In this document: in pieces, positions 53,650 to 62,906 of the stretch
How the letters are laid out: each line of letters starts with the position of its first letter
Numbering within the stretch: the stretch's first letter is position 1
Assembly: GCA_016703105.1 (NCBI GenBank)
Contig: JADJCS010000005.1
Location: forward strand, 310,001-374,000
From: Flavobacteriales bacterium
GTDB taxonomy: Bacteria > Bacteroidota > Bacteroidia > Flavobacteriales_F > PHOS-HE28
DNA length: 64,000 nt
Reading direction: 5' to 3'
Made by a program: the position numbers and the translations under genes
Notes under the pieces: generated by a model
Databases searched by the model: none
Told to the model about the DNA's origin: nothing
What the model saw: the letters and a program-made list of their open reading frames with translations, nothing else

Positions 53650-56628
53650 TCATGGCAGCTGTGCCACCCGAGTCGCCGTGGGCACCGAGCCACCGATAGT
53701 TTGTAGGATGATATCGCGGTCGTTCGCGCTGCCAGCATATTTCACGGTGCCATCCATATTGAGGTCCGCTCCGTTGTAAATGTTGCTCACGGTGCTCGTC
53801 GGGGTGGTGCCACCGATGAGCGTGAGGATGGGATCGCGATCGTTCGCGCTGCCAGCATACTTCACCGTGCCATTGAAGTTCGTATCGCCGGGCCAGAGCG
53901 TCATGGTACCGTTCACGTTCTTCTGTGCGTTGGTGCCGTACGTCGGGGTGGCAGGGTTCGTGAAGTTGATCGACGTTGGCGAGGATGAAAGCGTGATCGG
54001 CGCTGCCGTCATGACACCAAGGTGGTTGCGATGGCGGATCGCGATGTAATACGCTCCCGGCGGCTTGGTGAACGAAATGGAAGAGGTGCCGCTCATGCCC
54101 ACAACACCGCCATCACGCCGGAGCAAGGCGCTCTTGGACATCCAGACCTCATTGGCCGTGGTGCGCACCTCGGCGATCACCCAATCCACGATCGCACCTT
54201 GTCCTGTGATGTTCAGAGCACCGGCTTGCACCGTTTCACCACCGCCGCCACCGCGATGCTGATAACCCAGCGCCGTGAAAGGCTCCGTGGCGGGGACCAG
54301 AGAAGCGGCACGCAGATCGTCCTTCATTGGGGGCGTTCCGGCAGCATATGGCCCGTTCAGGATCGCGGACATGAATAGGGTCGTAGTAACGGTCGCATCG
54401 TTCCGGAGCCTCGCGATCCGGTTCCTACCGGTCCCGTTCACCGCAGTGAACCAGCCGCCCACGATGATGCCACCATCATGCTGCACCGCGAGACACTTGA
54501 CCTGCTCGTTCGCACCCGATCCAACATTGAAGGTGGCGTCGTACCCACCCGTTGCGTTCAACCGTGCGATACGCGGCGAACCCACTACACCCACCTGATA
54601 GAAGATACCCACGATCAGAAGCTTGTCGTCCGGTAACAGGGCTATGTCCAAAATATCCTGGCTGGGCCCGGAACCTGTATTGTATCCGGCCTCAAGTGTT
54701 CCGGTGGAATTCAACCGCGCCACGCGGTCCTTGGACGTGCCGTTCACGTGGGTGAACAAACCGGCGATGATCACCTTCCCATCGGCTTGAAGGGCAAGTT
54801 CCTTCACCATGTCGTTCGCACCGGTGCCTGGGTCGAAGGTGACATCCAGTGAACCGTCCGCGTTCAGCCGTGCGATGCGGTTCCGCCCTGTCCCGTTGAA
54901 GGTGGTAAAGGCACCGCCGATCAAGATCTTCCCATCGGGTTGTAAGGCCAATGCTTCAATACTTGCATCCGCACCCGTGCCGATGGCGAACGACCCATCC
55001 AGGGACCCATCCGGGAGCAAACGGGCGATGCGGTTGACCAACGCGCCGTTCGTAGTGCTGAAGTACCCGACCACCAGGATCTTTCCATCCGGAAGCAGGA
55101 CCATTTCACGGGCGCCAGCACCGCCGATACCCGGGGAAAAGGAGGGGTCGAGCGTTCCATCCGCGTTGAGCCGGGCCACGCAGACCTTGGATACGCCTGC
55201 CACCGTAATGAAACCGCCACCGATGAGGACCTTCCCATCGGGCTGGTCGGCGCTGCAGTTCACCACATCGTTCGGCCCGGATCCGGGATCGAACGATGTA
55301 TCGAGTGTGCCGTCGTTGTTCAGCTGTGCCAGCCTGCTGCGGAGGGCGCCGTTGAACAGCCGGAAACGCCCCCCCACCAGGATCTGTCCGTTGGACCTTA
55401 CCCGTACGTGTTCCACAAACGGGCCGGGCTCGCCCCCAGCACCTGTTCCCGCGTTGAACGTGATATCGTAAGCACCATCGGGGAACAGCCGGGCAAGGCT
55501 GTACCGCGTTAGTGCATTGTAGGTGTCAAAATTCCCGGCGATCAGCAAATTGCCATCCGTCAACATGGCTATGGCATAGATCTCCTGATCGCTGCCTGAA
55601 CCTATTTGCAGGGAGGTGTCGAGGCTTCCGTCACTGTTCAATCGTGCCAGGTTCTTGCGCGCGGTGCCATTGTACGTCGTGAAGAAACCGCCGATGAGGA
55701 TCTTTCCATCCGGCCGGACAAGGATCGTGTACACGCCGTAGGTAGGACCGCTTCCCGGCAAAAAGGTGGGGTCCAATGTGCCATCGTTATTGATGCGGGC
55801 GATCCGGTTGCGCGTGGTGCCGTTATAGCTCGTGAAGTTCCCCGCGATCAGCACCTTCCCATCATCTTGTAAGGCCAACGCCGTGATCGCCGCGGAAGTT
55901 CCCGTGCCTGGGTTGAACGCGGCGTCCAATGTGCCGTCGGTGTTCAAGCGCGCGATGCGGTTGCGGGCGATGCCGTTATATTGAGTGAAATCGCCTGTGA
56001 TCACGATCTTCCCGTCGGGCTGCCGCACCATAGCCGCCACCAGGCCGTTGGCACCGACAACGGTATTGAAGCCGGCGTCCAATGTGCCGTCGTTGTTCAG
56101 CCTGGCGATATAGCCGACGGGAGCGCCGTTGTATTGGGTCAGATAACCCGATATGAGGATCTTCCCATCCGGATGCAGAAGAACGTCCGTGACGGTGGCA
56201 TTGGCCCCCGACCCCGGATCGAAACTGGGATCATTGCTTCCATCCGCGAGCGCTCTCGCCATTCGCGTCCTTGAAGCTCCATTGTATATGGTGAACCACC
56301 CTCCCATCAGGATACGACCGTCGGGCTGTACTTCCATGGCGAGCACATCACCGTTGGTGGTTAAGCCTGCCGTGAAGGTGTTATCCACCGATCCACCGCT
56401 ATTGACCCTGGCGATATGCCGCGACTGCCATCCGTTGTACCGGAAGAACGCTCCCCCGATCAGGATCTTCCCGTCGCTCTGCAGGGCCATGCTGCTCACT
56501 TGGCTGTCCGCTCCATCCCCGTTCCCGAAACCTGGGTCCGTGGGGTTGAAGGTCATATCAACGGATCCAGGTTGCGCCTGGAGGGCGGCCACACACAGAA
56601 GCCCGACGGACAGAGAGGCGCTCTTCAT
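53650..56628 (-). CDS. Delta-60 repeat propeller protein with QLP module (cluster gene 5)
   Basis: 992 residues with signal peptide (MKSASLSVGLLCVAALQAQ). It has about fourteen delta-60 repeats (ALQSDGKILIGGAFFRYNGW, RLNSDGSLDTSLQ) followed by the shared module: NGPYAAGTPPMKDDLRAA, EPFTALGYQHRGGGGGE, GQGAIVDWVIAEVRT, LRRDGGVVGMSGTS, AIRHRNHLGVMTAAPI. The tail has two loops, NGTVKYAGSANDRDPILTLI and DGTVKYAGSANDRDIILQTI, and ends GGSVPTATRVAQLP. It is the last gene of the five-gene overlapping array (ATGA overlap with the gene above). Confidence 0.85.
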   Translation of the reverse strand: MKSASLSVGLLCVAALQAQPGSVDMTFNPTDPGFGNGDGADSQVSSMALQSDGKILIGGAFFRYNGWQSRHIARVNSGGSVDNTFTAGLTTNGDVLAMEVQPDGRILMGGWFTIYNGASRTRMARALADGSNDPSFDPGSGANATVTDVLLHPDGKILISGYLTQYNGAPVGYIARLNNDGTLDAGFNTVVGANGLVAAMVRQPDGKIVITGDFTQYNGIARNRIARLNTDGTLDAAFNPGTGTSAAITALALQDDGKVLIAGNFTSYNGTTRNRIARINNDGTLDPTFLPGSGPTYGVYTILVRPDGKILIGGFFTTYNGTARKNLARLNSDGSLDTSLQIGSGSDQEIYAIAMLTDGNLLIAGNFDTYNALTRYSLARLFPDGAYDITFNAGTGAGGEPGPFVEHVRVRSNGQILVGGRFRLFNGALRSRLAQLNNDGTLDTSFDPGSGPNDVVNCSADQPDGKVLIGGGFITVAGVSKVCVARLNADGTLDPSFSPGIGGAGAREMVLLPDGKILVVGYFSTTNGALVNRIARLLPDGSLDGSFAIGTGADASIEALALQPDGKILIGGAFTTFNGTGRNRIARLNADGSLDVTFDPGTGANDMVKELALQADGKVIIAGLFTHVNGTSKDRVARLNSTGTLEAGYNTGSGPSQDILDIALLPDDKLLIVGIFYQVGVVGSPRIARLNATGGYDATFNVGSGANEQVKCLAVQHDGGIIVGGWFTAVNGTGRNRIARLRNDATVTTTLFMSAILNGPYAAGTPPMKDDLRAASLVPATEPFTALGYQHRGGGGGETVQAGALNITGQGAIVDWVIAEVRTTANEVWMSKSALLRRDGGVVGMSGTSSISFTKPPGAYYIAIRHRNHLGVMTAAPITLSSSPTSINFTNPATPTYGTNAQKNVNGTMTLWPGDTNFNGTVKYAGSANDRDPILTLIGGTTPTSTVSNIYNGADLNMDGTVKYAGSANDRDIILQTIGGSVPTATRVAQLP

Positions 56629-58049
56629 GGCAATTGCTGTGCTCGTGTCGCCGTCGGCACCGAGCCCCCGATCGTTTGCAGGATGATATCGCGATCGTTC
56701 GCGCTGCCCGCGTACTTCACAATGCCGTCCAGGTTGATGTCCGCACTGTTGTACACGTTGTTCACCGAGTTGGTAGGCGTAGTGCCACCGATCAAGGTGA
56801 GGATTGGATCACGATCGTTCGAACCGCCTGCGTATTTCGCCGTGCCATCGAAGGTCACATCTCCGGGCCAAAGACAGCGCGTCGATGAAATGAGGGTCTG
56901 GGCGTTCGTTCCATACGTGGTCGCCATGCTTCGAAAATTCACACGCACAGGAACGAATCCCAGAGCGAAGGCAGTGCCGGTCATCACGCCCAGATGGTTG
57001 CGATGGCGCAATGCCACACGGTAGTTGCCAGCGGCAAGTCCGGGGAAGTTCACATAGGATGTACCATCCAAGTCCACTACTTCACCATCGCGTGTCAGCA
57101 GTGCCGGCCGCGATGCGACCACAGCATGCGGCGCCGCGGTGCCGCGCAATTCCACCACCATCCAATCCACGATGGCCGTGGCGCCGGTGGCACTGAGCAA
57201 CGCTGGATCCATACCAAGCCCTGTAGCCGTTCCAACGTAAGTGTAGCCGAGGGACGAATAGGGTTCCACCAAGGGAAATGCACCGTTCGTGCGCAAGGCA
57301 TCCGACATCAGCGCTCCTTGAAAGGCCCCGGCAAGGGCAGTGGCGATGTCCACGTTCACGCCGACATCCGTGCCGCTGGGCACCTGCATGGAATAAGGAT
57401 GCTGATCGGGCGAACACCACCAAGGAGCGTTGTTCGAGGCGCTGCCGGCAGTGAACTGCCATAGGTAGTTGCCCGCTGGCAAATGCCCGAAGACCAGCTT
57501 CGACGCACTGAACACGCTCGACATGACCCCTGCCTGATAAGGAACACCGTTCCTGCTCAAGCTGTAGAACAACTGGTCGAACCATGGCGAACCTAAGGTC
57601 GGCATATAGGTCGGACAGACTCCTTGAGGAGGGTTCCCGAACCGAACCGTGACCGTATTGTCGGTTTCCACCACCGTTTCCCGGGTCAAGCCGGAGAGTT
57701 CGAACACAGCCGCCGGAACACCCTGGCTGGCCGAGCCGCTCGAAACACAGCCCACCGCATCCTCCACCTCGTATGGGTAGGGTGTGGAATGAGGCCACAT
57801 GACCCCACATTGCTGCTGTAAGGAGATAAGCGTCCCGAAACTGGATGAACTCGTCGTACCGGTGCTTTGCAGGAACGGACCGTAGTGTACTGTATATGGC
57901 GGGGTCCCCCCGGTAATGAACACGCTGAACGACATGACCACCGTGTTCGATCCCAGGCAACCACCCTGGGTGTGGGCCGTGGTCGTCATTGTGCACTGTC
58001 CAAGGAGCTGCAGGGGCAGCAGGGAGGTGAGCAGTACGATGGTCTTCAC
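56625..58049 (-). CDS. Secreted protein with QLP module (cluster gene 4)
   Basis: 474 residues from a GTG start that overlaps the upstream stop (GTGA). Signal peptide: MKTIVLLTSLLPLQLLGQ. The N-terminal half has a SprB-repeat-like domain (VVMSFSVFITGGTPPYTVHYG) and a Cys-containing segment. The shared module has DALRTNGAFPLVEPYSSLGY, ATAIVDWMVVELRG, LTRDGEVVDLDGTS, ALRHRNHLGVMTG and two NDRD loops, ending ATRAQQLP. It lacks propeller repeats, so the module is joined to a third N-terminal type. Confidence 0.82.
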   Translation of the reverse strand: MKTIVLLTSLLPLQLLGQCTMTTTAHTQGGCLGSNTVVMSFSVFITGGTPPYTVHYGPFLQSTGTTSSSSFGTLISLQQQCGVMWPHSTPYPYEVEDAVGCVSSGSASQGVPAAVFELSGLTRETVVETDNTVTVRFGNPPQGVCPTYMPTLGSPWFDQLFYSLSRNGVPYQAGVMSSVFSASKLVFGHLPAGNYLWQFTAGSASNNAPWWCSPDQHPYSMQVPSGTDVGVNVDIATALAGAFQGALMSDALRTNGAFPLVEPYSSLGYTYVGTATGLGMDPALLSATGATAIVDWMVVELRGTAAPHAVVASRPALLTRDGEVVDLDGTSYVNFPGLAAGNYRVALRHRNHLGVMTGTAFALGFVPVRVNFRSMATTYGTNAQTLISSTRCLWPGDVTFDGTAKYAGGSNDRDPILTLIGGTTPTNSVNNVYNSADINLDGIVKYAGSANDRDIILQTIGGSVPTATRAQQLP

Positions 58050-61036
58050 GGCAATTGCTGTGTTCGTGTCGCGGTGGGCACCGACCCCCCGATCGTTTGC
58101 AGAATGATATCCCGATCGTTCGCGCTGCCGGCGTATTTTACAATGCCGTCCAGGTTGACGTCCGCTCTGTTGTACACATTGCTCACGGTACTTGTGGGGA
58201 CGGTGCCACCGATGAATGCGAGGATGGCATCCCGGTCGTTGGAGCCGCCGGCGTACTTGGCGGTGCCATCAGAGTTCACATCGCCCGGCCAAAGCACCAG
58301 GGTGCCGTTGATGTTTTTCCGTGCGTTGGCACCCCACACAATTGTACCGGGTACCGTGAGGTCGATCGTGGTGGGCGAGTTCGATAGCCCGATCGATGAG
58401 GCGGTCATCACCCCCAAATGGTTGCGGTGGCGGATGGCCACATGGTAATTCTGCGACGGCAGGTTGAACGCCACTGGTGAATATCCGTCCATGTCCACCA
58501 CATCCCCATCGCGTTGGACAAGTGCGCTGCGCGTGCCCAGCACCATGCCAGGGTCGCCGGCATCGCGCAACTCCAACACCACCCAATCCACGATGGCGCT
58601 ATTGCCTGTGCTCGTCAGCACCGGTGCGGTGGTCTGCTCGCCGCCCCCGCCCATGTGCATGTAGCCCAAGGCGGTGTAGGGCTCGCTCAAGGGCAACAGT
58701 GCAGCAGTGCGCAATTGGTCCTGCATCAGGCCGGTACCCTGATCGAAAGATCCACCCAAGTATGCCTTGGCCTGTACGAGGACGACGGGCGCACCCGTAC
58801 CACCGAACAATCGCGCGATGCGGTTGCGGCCGATGTCATTGATGGCGAGGAAGGATCCGCCGACGATCACATCACCACCCGGCAGCAGTGCCAACGCATC
58901 AACGGAACGTGCGGCACCGGTTCCGGGATCGAACGTGGGATCCAGCGCTCCCGTGGGCAACAGGCGTGCGATGCGCGCACGCGCCACACCATTCACGTTT
59001 GTGAACGACCCTCCGATGAGCACGCGGCCAGTCGGTTGCACAGCTATGGCGAGGACGTCGTCGTTGATCGCGCCCGGTCCGGGATCGAAGGCCGCATCCA
59101 ACGAGCCGTCGGGCATCAGGCGCATCACGCTGGTGCGGGCCACACCCTGGTAGCTGGAAAAGTCGCCTGCGGCCAATACCCGTCCATCAGGAAATAGATG
59201 CAGGCAACGGACGCTGTTGGTGGCCCCGATGCCGACATTGAACGAGAGGTCCATGGCCCCATCGGGCAACAAGCGCGCGATGCGGTTGCGCAAGAGTCCG
59301 TTCACATTGTTGAAGGCACCACCGACCAGGACGTGACCATCTGGCTGGATGGCGAGCGCATGCACCGAATTCCCGGCGGTGGCGGTAAAGGTGTTGTCCA
59401 GTGCGCCATTGGCGAACAAGCGGGCCAGGCGGGTGCGGGATGTACCGTTCACGCTGCTGAAATCCCCACCGATGAGAACTTTTCCATCCGCCTGAAGGGC
59501 GATGGTACGTACGGTGCCGCCGGTGACCCCTGTACCGGGATCGAAGGAAAGGTCCAGAGAACCATCGGACATGATCCGTGCGATGCGGTTGCGCGGCACA
59601 CCATTGTAGCTGGTGAAGGACCCTCCGAGCAGCACACGTCCATCCGGCTGCAAAGCCATGCAGTACACGCCTCCCAAGGAAGCAGGAGGATCGAAGGCTG
59701 GGTCCAGAGTTCCATCGGGCAGGATCTGGAAGAGGCTCCTGAGCGCATTGCCAGCGTAGGCAACGAACTCCGAACCGGCCACCAGCACACGCCCGTCGGG
59801 CCGTACTAGCAAGGCCCGCACCGTGGGAACGATCGAGCCCGCACTCGCGCCATTCACCCCGCCGGGTGTACAGTAAGCCCCATCGATCGGCCCGGTCGCG
59901 GTCAGTTGGCCGAAGCTGCGCAAGTACCCGCCGTCATACGACATGAACTCACCGCCGATGAACACCCCGGATGCGTGCTCGAGCAGTGTAAGCACCGGCA
60001 GGTCCGGTCCAGTGCCGGGGTTGAAGGTGTTGTCCAGTGCCCCGTTCACTTCGAGGCGGGCCAGTTTGGCCCGGGCTTCTCCGCTGACCTCGGTGAAACT
60101 CCCGGCGACCATGATCTTCCCATCGTCCCGGCGGGCGATCGCAAGTACGGGTCCGTTGAACCCGGTGCCTAAGGTGAAGCTTGGATCGATGGTTCCATCG
60201 GTGTTCAAGCGGGTAAGCCGCCCTGTGGGTGTGCTGTTCACACTCGTGAACGCCCCGCTCAACAGGATGCGGCCGTCGGCAAGCGGCACGATGTCCCCGA
60301 GACCCATCGGCGAACCGACCTGCACCGAGAACGACGGGTCCACTGCGCCGTTGGAGAAGAACCGGACCACGCTGAGATGAGCGGTGCCCATAATGCTGTA
60401 CAACCCGGAAACCAGGATCCTCTGGTCCGGTTGCACGGCCACCCGGCCGAAACTCGCGGACGGATCCACGCCAGGAACGAATCCGGCATCCACCGTACCG
60501 TCGGAATTCAGGCGCACCAGGCCGGGCCTTGGCACACCGGACCACGAGGCGAACATGCCAGCCGCCACGATCTTGCCGTTCGCCTGCAGGGCGATATGGT
60601 TCACACTCGCAGTGTTCGGCCCACCGGTGTGATCGAAGGTGGCATCCAGCGCGCCGTTCGGCTCCAGGCGCACCAAGGATGGACAGGGCGATCCCGCGTA
60701 GTTCGTGAACGATCCGCAAACCAGGATCTTGCCATCGGGTTGCACCGAGATCGCGCTCACCTCCGCGTTGAAGGACGGGACGAATCCCAGGTCAAGCGTG
60801 CCGTTCGGCTCCAGGCGGGCCATGTACCCGCGTGGGTAACCGTTCACATTCGTGAACAGGCCGCCAATGAGGATCTTCCCATCCGGTTGCCGCGAAGAGG
60901 TCTTCACAGCGAACAGGGAGCCGTCCCCCGTGCCGTAGCCAATGTCATCGGGATTGAACGAGAGGTCCACACTGCCTGGGTTCTGACCCAATGCCAGGGA
61001 GAAGTAGAGCAATGGAATGATCGCTACGATCCTCAT
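58046..61036 (-). CDS. Delta-60 repeat propeller protein with QLP module (cluster gene 3)
   Basis: 996 residues with signal peptide (MRIVAIIPLLYFSLALGQ). About fourteen delta-60 repeats (VQPDGKILVCGSFTNYAG, RLNTDGTIDPSFTLG) are followed by the module: YLGGSFDQGTGLMQDQLRTA, EPYTALGYMHMGGGGEQ, GNSAIVDWVVLELRD, QRDGDVVDMDGYS, AIRHRNHLGVMTASS, two NDRD loops and ATRTQQLP. Closest in layout to the protein at 53650. It overlaps both flanking genes by 4 nt. Confidence 0.86.
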   Translation of the reverse strand: MRIVAIIPLLYFSLALGQNPGSVDLSFNPDDIGYGTGDGSLFAVKTSSRQPDGKILIGGLFTNVNGYPRGYMARLEPNGTLDLGFVPSFNAEVSAISVQPDGKILVCGSFTNYAGSPCPSLVRLEPNGALDATFDHTGGPNTASVNHIALQANGKIVAAGMFASWSGVPRPGLVRLNSDGTVDAGFVPGVDPSASFGRVAVQPDQRILVSGLYSIMGTAHLSVVRFFSNGAVDPSFSVQVGSPMGLGDIVPLADGRILLSGAFTSVNSTPTGRLTRLNTDGTIDPSFTLGTGFNGPVLAIARRDDGKIMVAGSFTEVSGEARAKLARLEVNGALDNTFNPGTGPDLPVLTLLEHASGVFIGGEFMSYDGGYLRSFGQLTATGPIDGAYCTPGGVNGASAGSIVPTVRALLVRPDGRVLVAGSEFVAYAGNALRSLFQILPDGTLDPAFDPPASLGGVYCMALQPDGRVLLGGSFTSYNGVPRNRIARIMSDGSLDLSFDPGTGVTGGTVRTIALQADGKVLIGGDFSSVNGTSRTRLARLFANGALDNTFTATAGNSVHALAIQPDGHVLVGGAFNNVNGLLRNRIARLLPDGAMDLSFNVGIGATNSVRCLHLFPDGRVLAAGDFSSYQGVARTSVMRLMPDGSLDAAFDPGPGAINDDVLAIAVQPTGRVLIGGSFTNVNGVARARIARLLPTGALDPTFDPGTGAARSVDALALLPGGDVIVGGSFLAINDIGRNRIARLFGGTGAPVVLVQAKAYLGGSFDQGTGLMQDQLRTAALLPLSEPYTALGYMHMGGGGEQTTAPVLTSTGNSAIVDWVVLELRDAGDPGMVLGTRSALVQRDGDVVDMDGYSPVAFNLPSQNYHVAIRHRNHLGVMTASSIGLSNSPTTIDLTVPGTIVWGANARKNINGTLVLWPGDVNSDGTAKYAGGSNDRDAILAFIGGTVPTSTVSNVYNRADVNLDGIVKYAGSANDRDIILQTIGGSVPTATRTQQLP

Positions 61037-62906
61037 GGCAATTGCTGGGTTTTCGTGGCAGTAGGTACCGACCCACCGATCGTTTGCAGGATGATGTCGC
61101 GATCGTTCGCGCTGCCAGCGTACTTCACTGATCCGTCCAAGTTGATATCGGCGCCGTGGTAGACATTGGTCACCACGTTCGTCGGTGTCCCACCGCCAAT
61201 GACCTGAAGCACCACATCGCGATCGTTCGCACCGCCTGCGTATTTCACCGTGCCGTTGAAGTTAGCATCACCGGGCCAGAGCACTTTCCTTGTCCCGATG
61301 CTGTTCAAGGCGGTGTTACCGTAAGCGGCGAAACCCGATGCTGTGAAGTCGATGACCGAGCTGGTCGATGACAAGGCTACAGGTGCGGCGGTCATCGCGC
61401 CAAGTGGTTGCGGTGCCGGATCGCCACATGATAGTTCCCCGGCTGCACAGGCATCCACAGCGGCGACACGCGGTTCACATCCATCACCGAACCGTTGCGC
61501 AGCAGCACACCGCGCTTGCTCGCCATGATCACCGTCGGGTCCACCGCATCACGCAGCTCAACCACCACCCAATCCACCACCGCTGCGTTCGTGGTGTTCG
61601 CCATCACCGGGGCCGGAATGGTACCGTACGCGCCGCCGGCGGTGAAGGAATAGCCCAACGCGGTGTATGGTTCTGTCGGAGGTACCAGCGAAGCGCGTCG
61701 CAGCGAGTCTTGCATGTTCTGCTGGGCGCTCACATAACAGCCTTGCAGAAAGACCTTGGGTTGCACGCGCACGAGTGGAGGCGCAGGGGTGAAGCTGACG
61801 AAATTCCGGGTCTCGAACTGCATCGCGGTGGAGAACACTCCGCCGGCCAACACACGCCCGCCGCTGGCTGTCAGCACCGAGACCCCATAATAGACCCCGG
61901 GGTTCCACGTGGTGGCCGCACCCGTGAGCGCATTCACCACCACCAGCCGCGAGAAATAGGATTGGCCTCCGGCCGTCAGGAAGTCCCCGCCGATGGCGAC
62001 CTGTGCACCGATCCCCACGAGCGTGTTCACGATGCCGTCCGGCTCGGGTTGCCACCCAGTAAGCGATCCGCTCACAAGTGCCGCCGCATGGGAGCGGGGT
62101 TGGCCACCCACCTCGGTGAATTCTCCTCCGAGGTAGAGCCGCCCTCCCGTCGTGGCCAGTGCCCATACCGGTGCGTTCGGCGCCTCCACATAGCTCGGTG
62201 ACGTGCCAGAGCCCATGTCCACACCGGCCAGGAAGGGGCTGGGCACGCCCCCCGCGACCGTGCTGAAGTAGCCGCCCATGTACATCGTATTGCCCACCGG
62301 CTGCAAGGCCAGGACGTGATCCGATGGTGCAGGGTTCCAGTTGGTGAGGGCGCCCGTGCCCAGTTCGAAGGCGGCCGCATGCGTGCGCCAGGAACCAGCC
62401 GCGAAGAATGAAAAGGTGCCACCAATGAAGAGCTTACCTGCTGCGATCGCCATGGTCCTCACGTTCGGTCCGGGTGCAGGGTTCCACGCTTGTGGAGCCC
62501 CCGTGACCTTGTCCACTGCGCCCAGGCCTGCTCGTGACTGTCCACCTATGGTAAAGAACCCCCCGCCGAGATACACCGAACCACCGCTGTGGGCCAAGGC
62601 ATACACGTGGTAGTCCGGGTCCGGATCCCACGGCAGCGGCTCCCCGGTGGTGAGGTCGATCGCGGCCACGTAGTTGCGCGCTACGGTGGTGAAGGGAGGA
62701 TCCGGATCCGTGAGGCTGGTGAACAGACCACCGATGTAGGCCACGTTGCTGGCGCTGTCCACAGTGATGCAGAGCACGTGGCTGTTCGGCCGCCACATGT
62801 TCAGTTCCGGGAGCATCTCCTGTCCGAAGCAGGACGGAGGCATCATGCCGAAGAGGCACAAACACAGGCTCAATACGAGCCGGGAGATCTTCCAGATGAA
62901 CTTCAT
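61033..62906 (-). CDS. Propeller protein with QLP module (cluster gene 2, frameshifted)
   Basis: About 624 residues after one G is restored near 61400 (RHRNHLGAMTAAP). Signal peptide: KISRLVLSLCLCLFGMMPPS. The repeats differ from the delta-60 type: LAHSGGSVYLGGGFFTIGGQ, VDKVTGAPQAWNPAPG, MAIAAGKLFIGGTFSFFA, about seven copies. The module follows with CYVSAQQNMQDSLRRAS, EPYTALGYSF, ATNAAVVDWVVVELRDAVDP and two NDRD loops, ending ATKTQQLP. It overlaps the next gene by ATGA on both sides. Confidence 0.82.

Noticed and set aside
53650..61036. Regular repeats suggesting a CRISPR array or minisatellite
   Set aside because: The period is a coding repeat of about 150 bases (delta-60 propeller blades) with diverged sequence, not identical short repeats with spacers.
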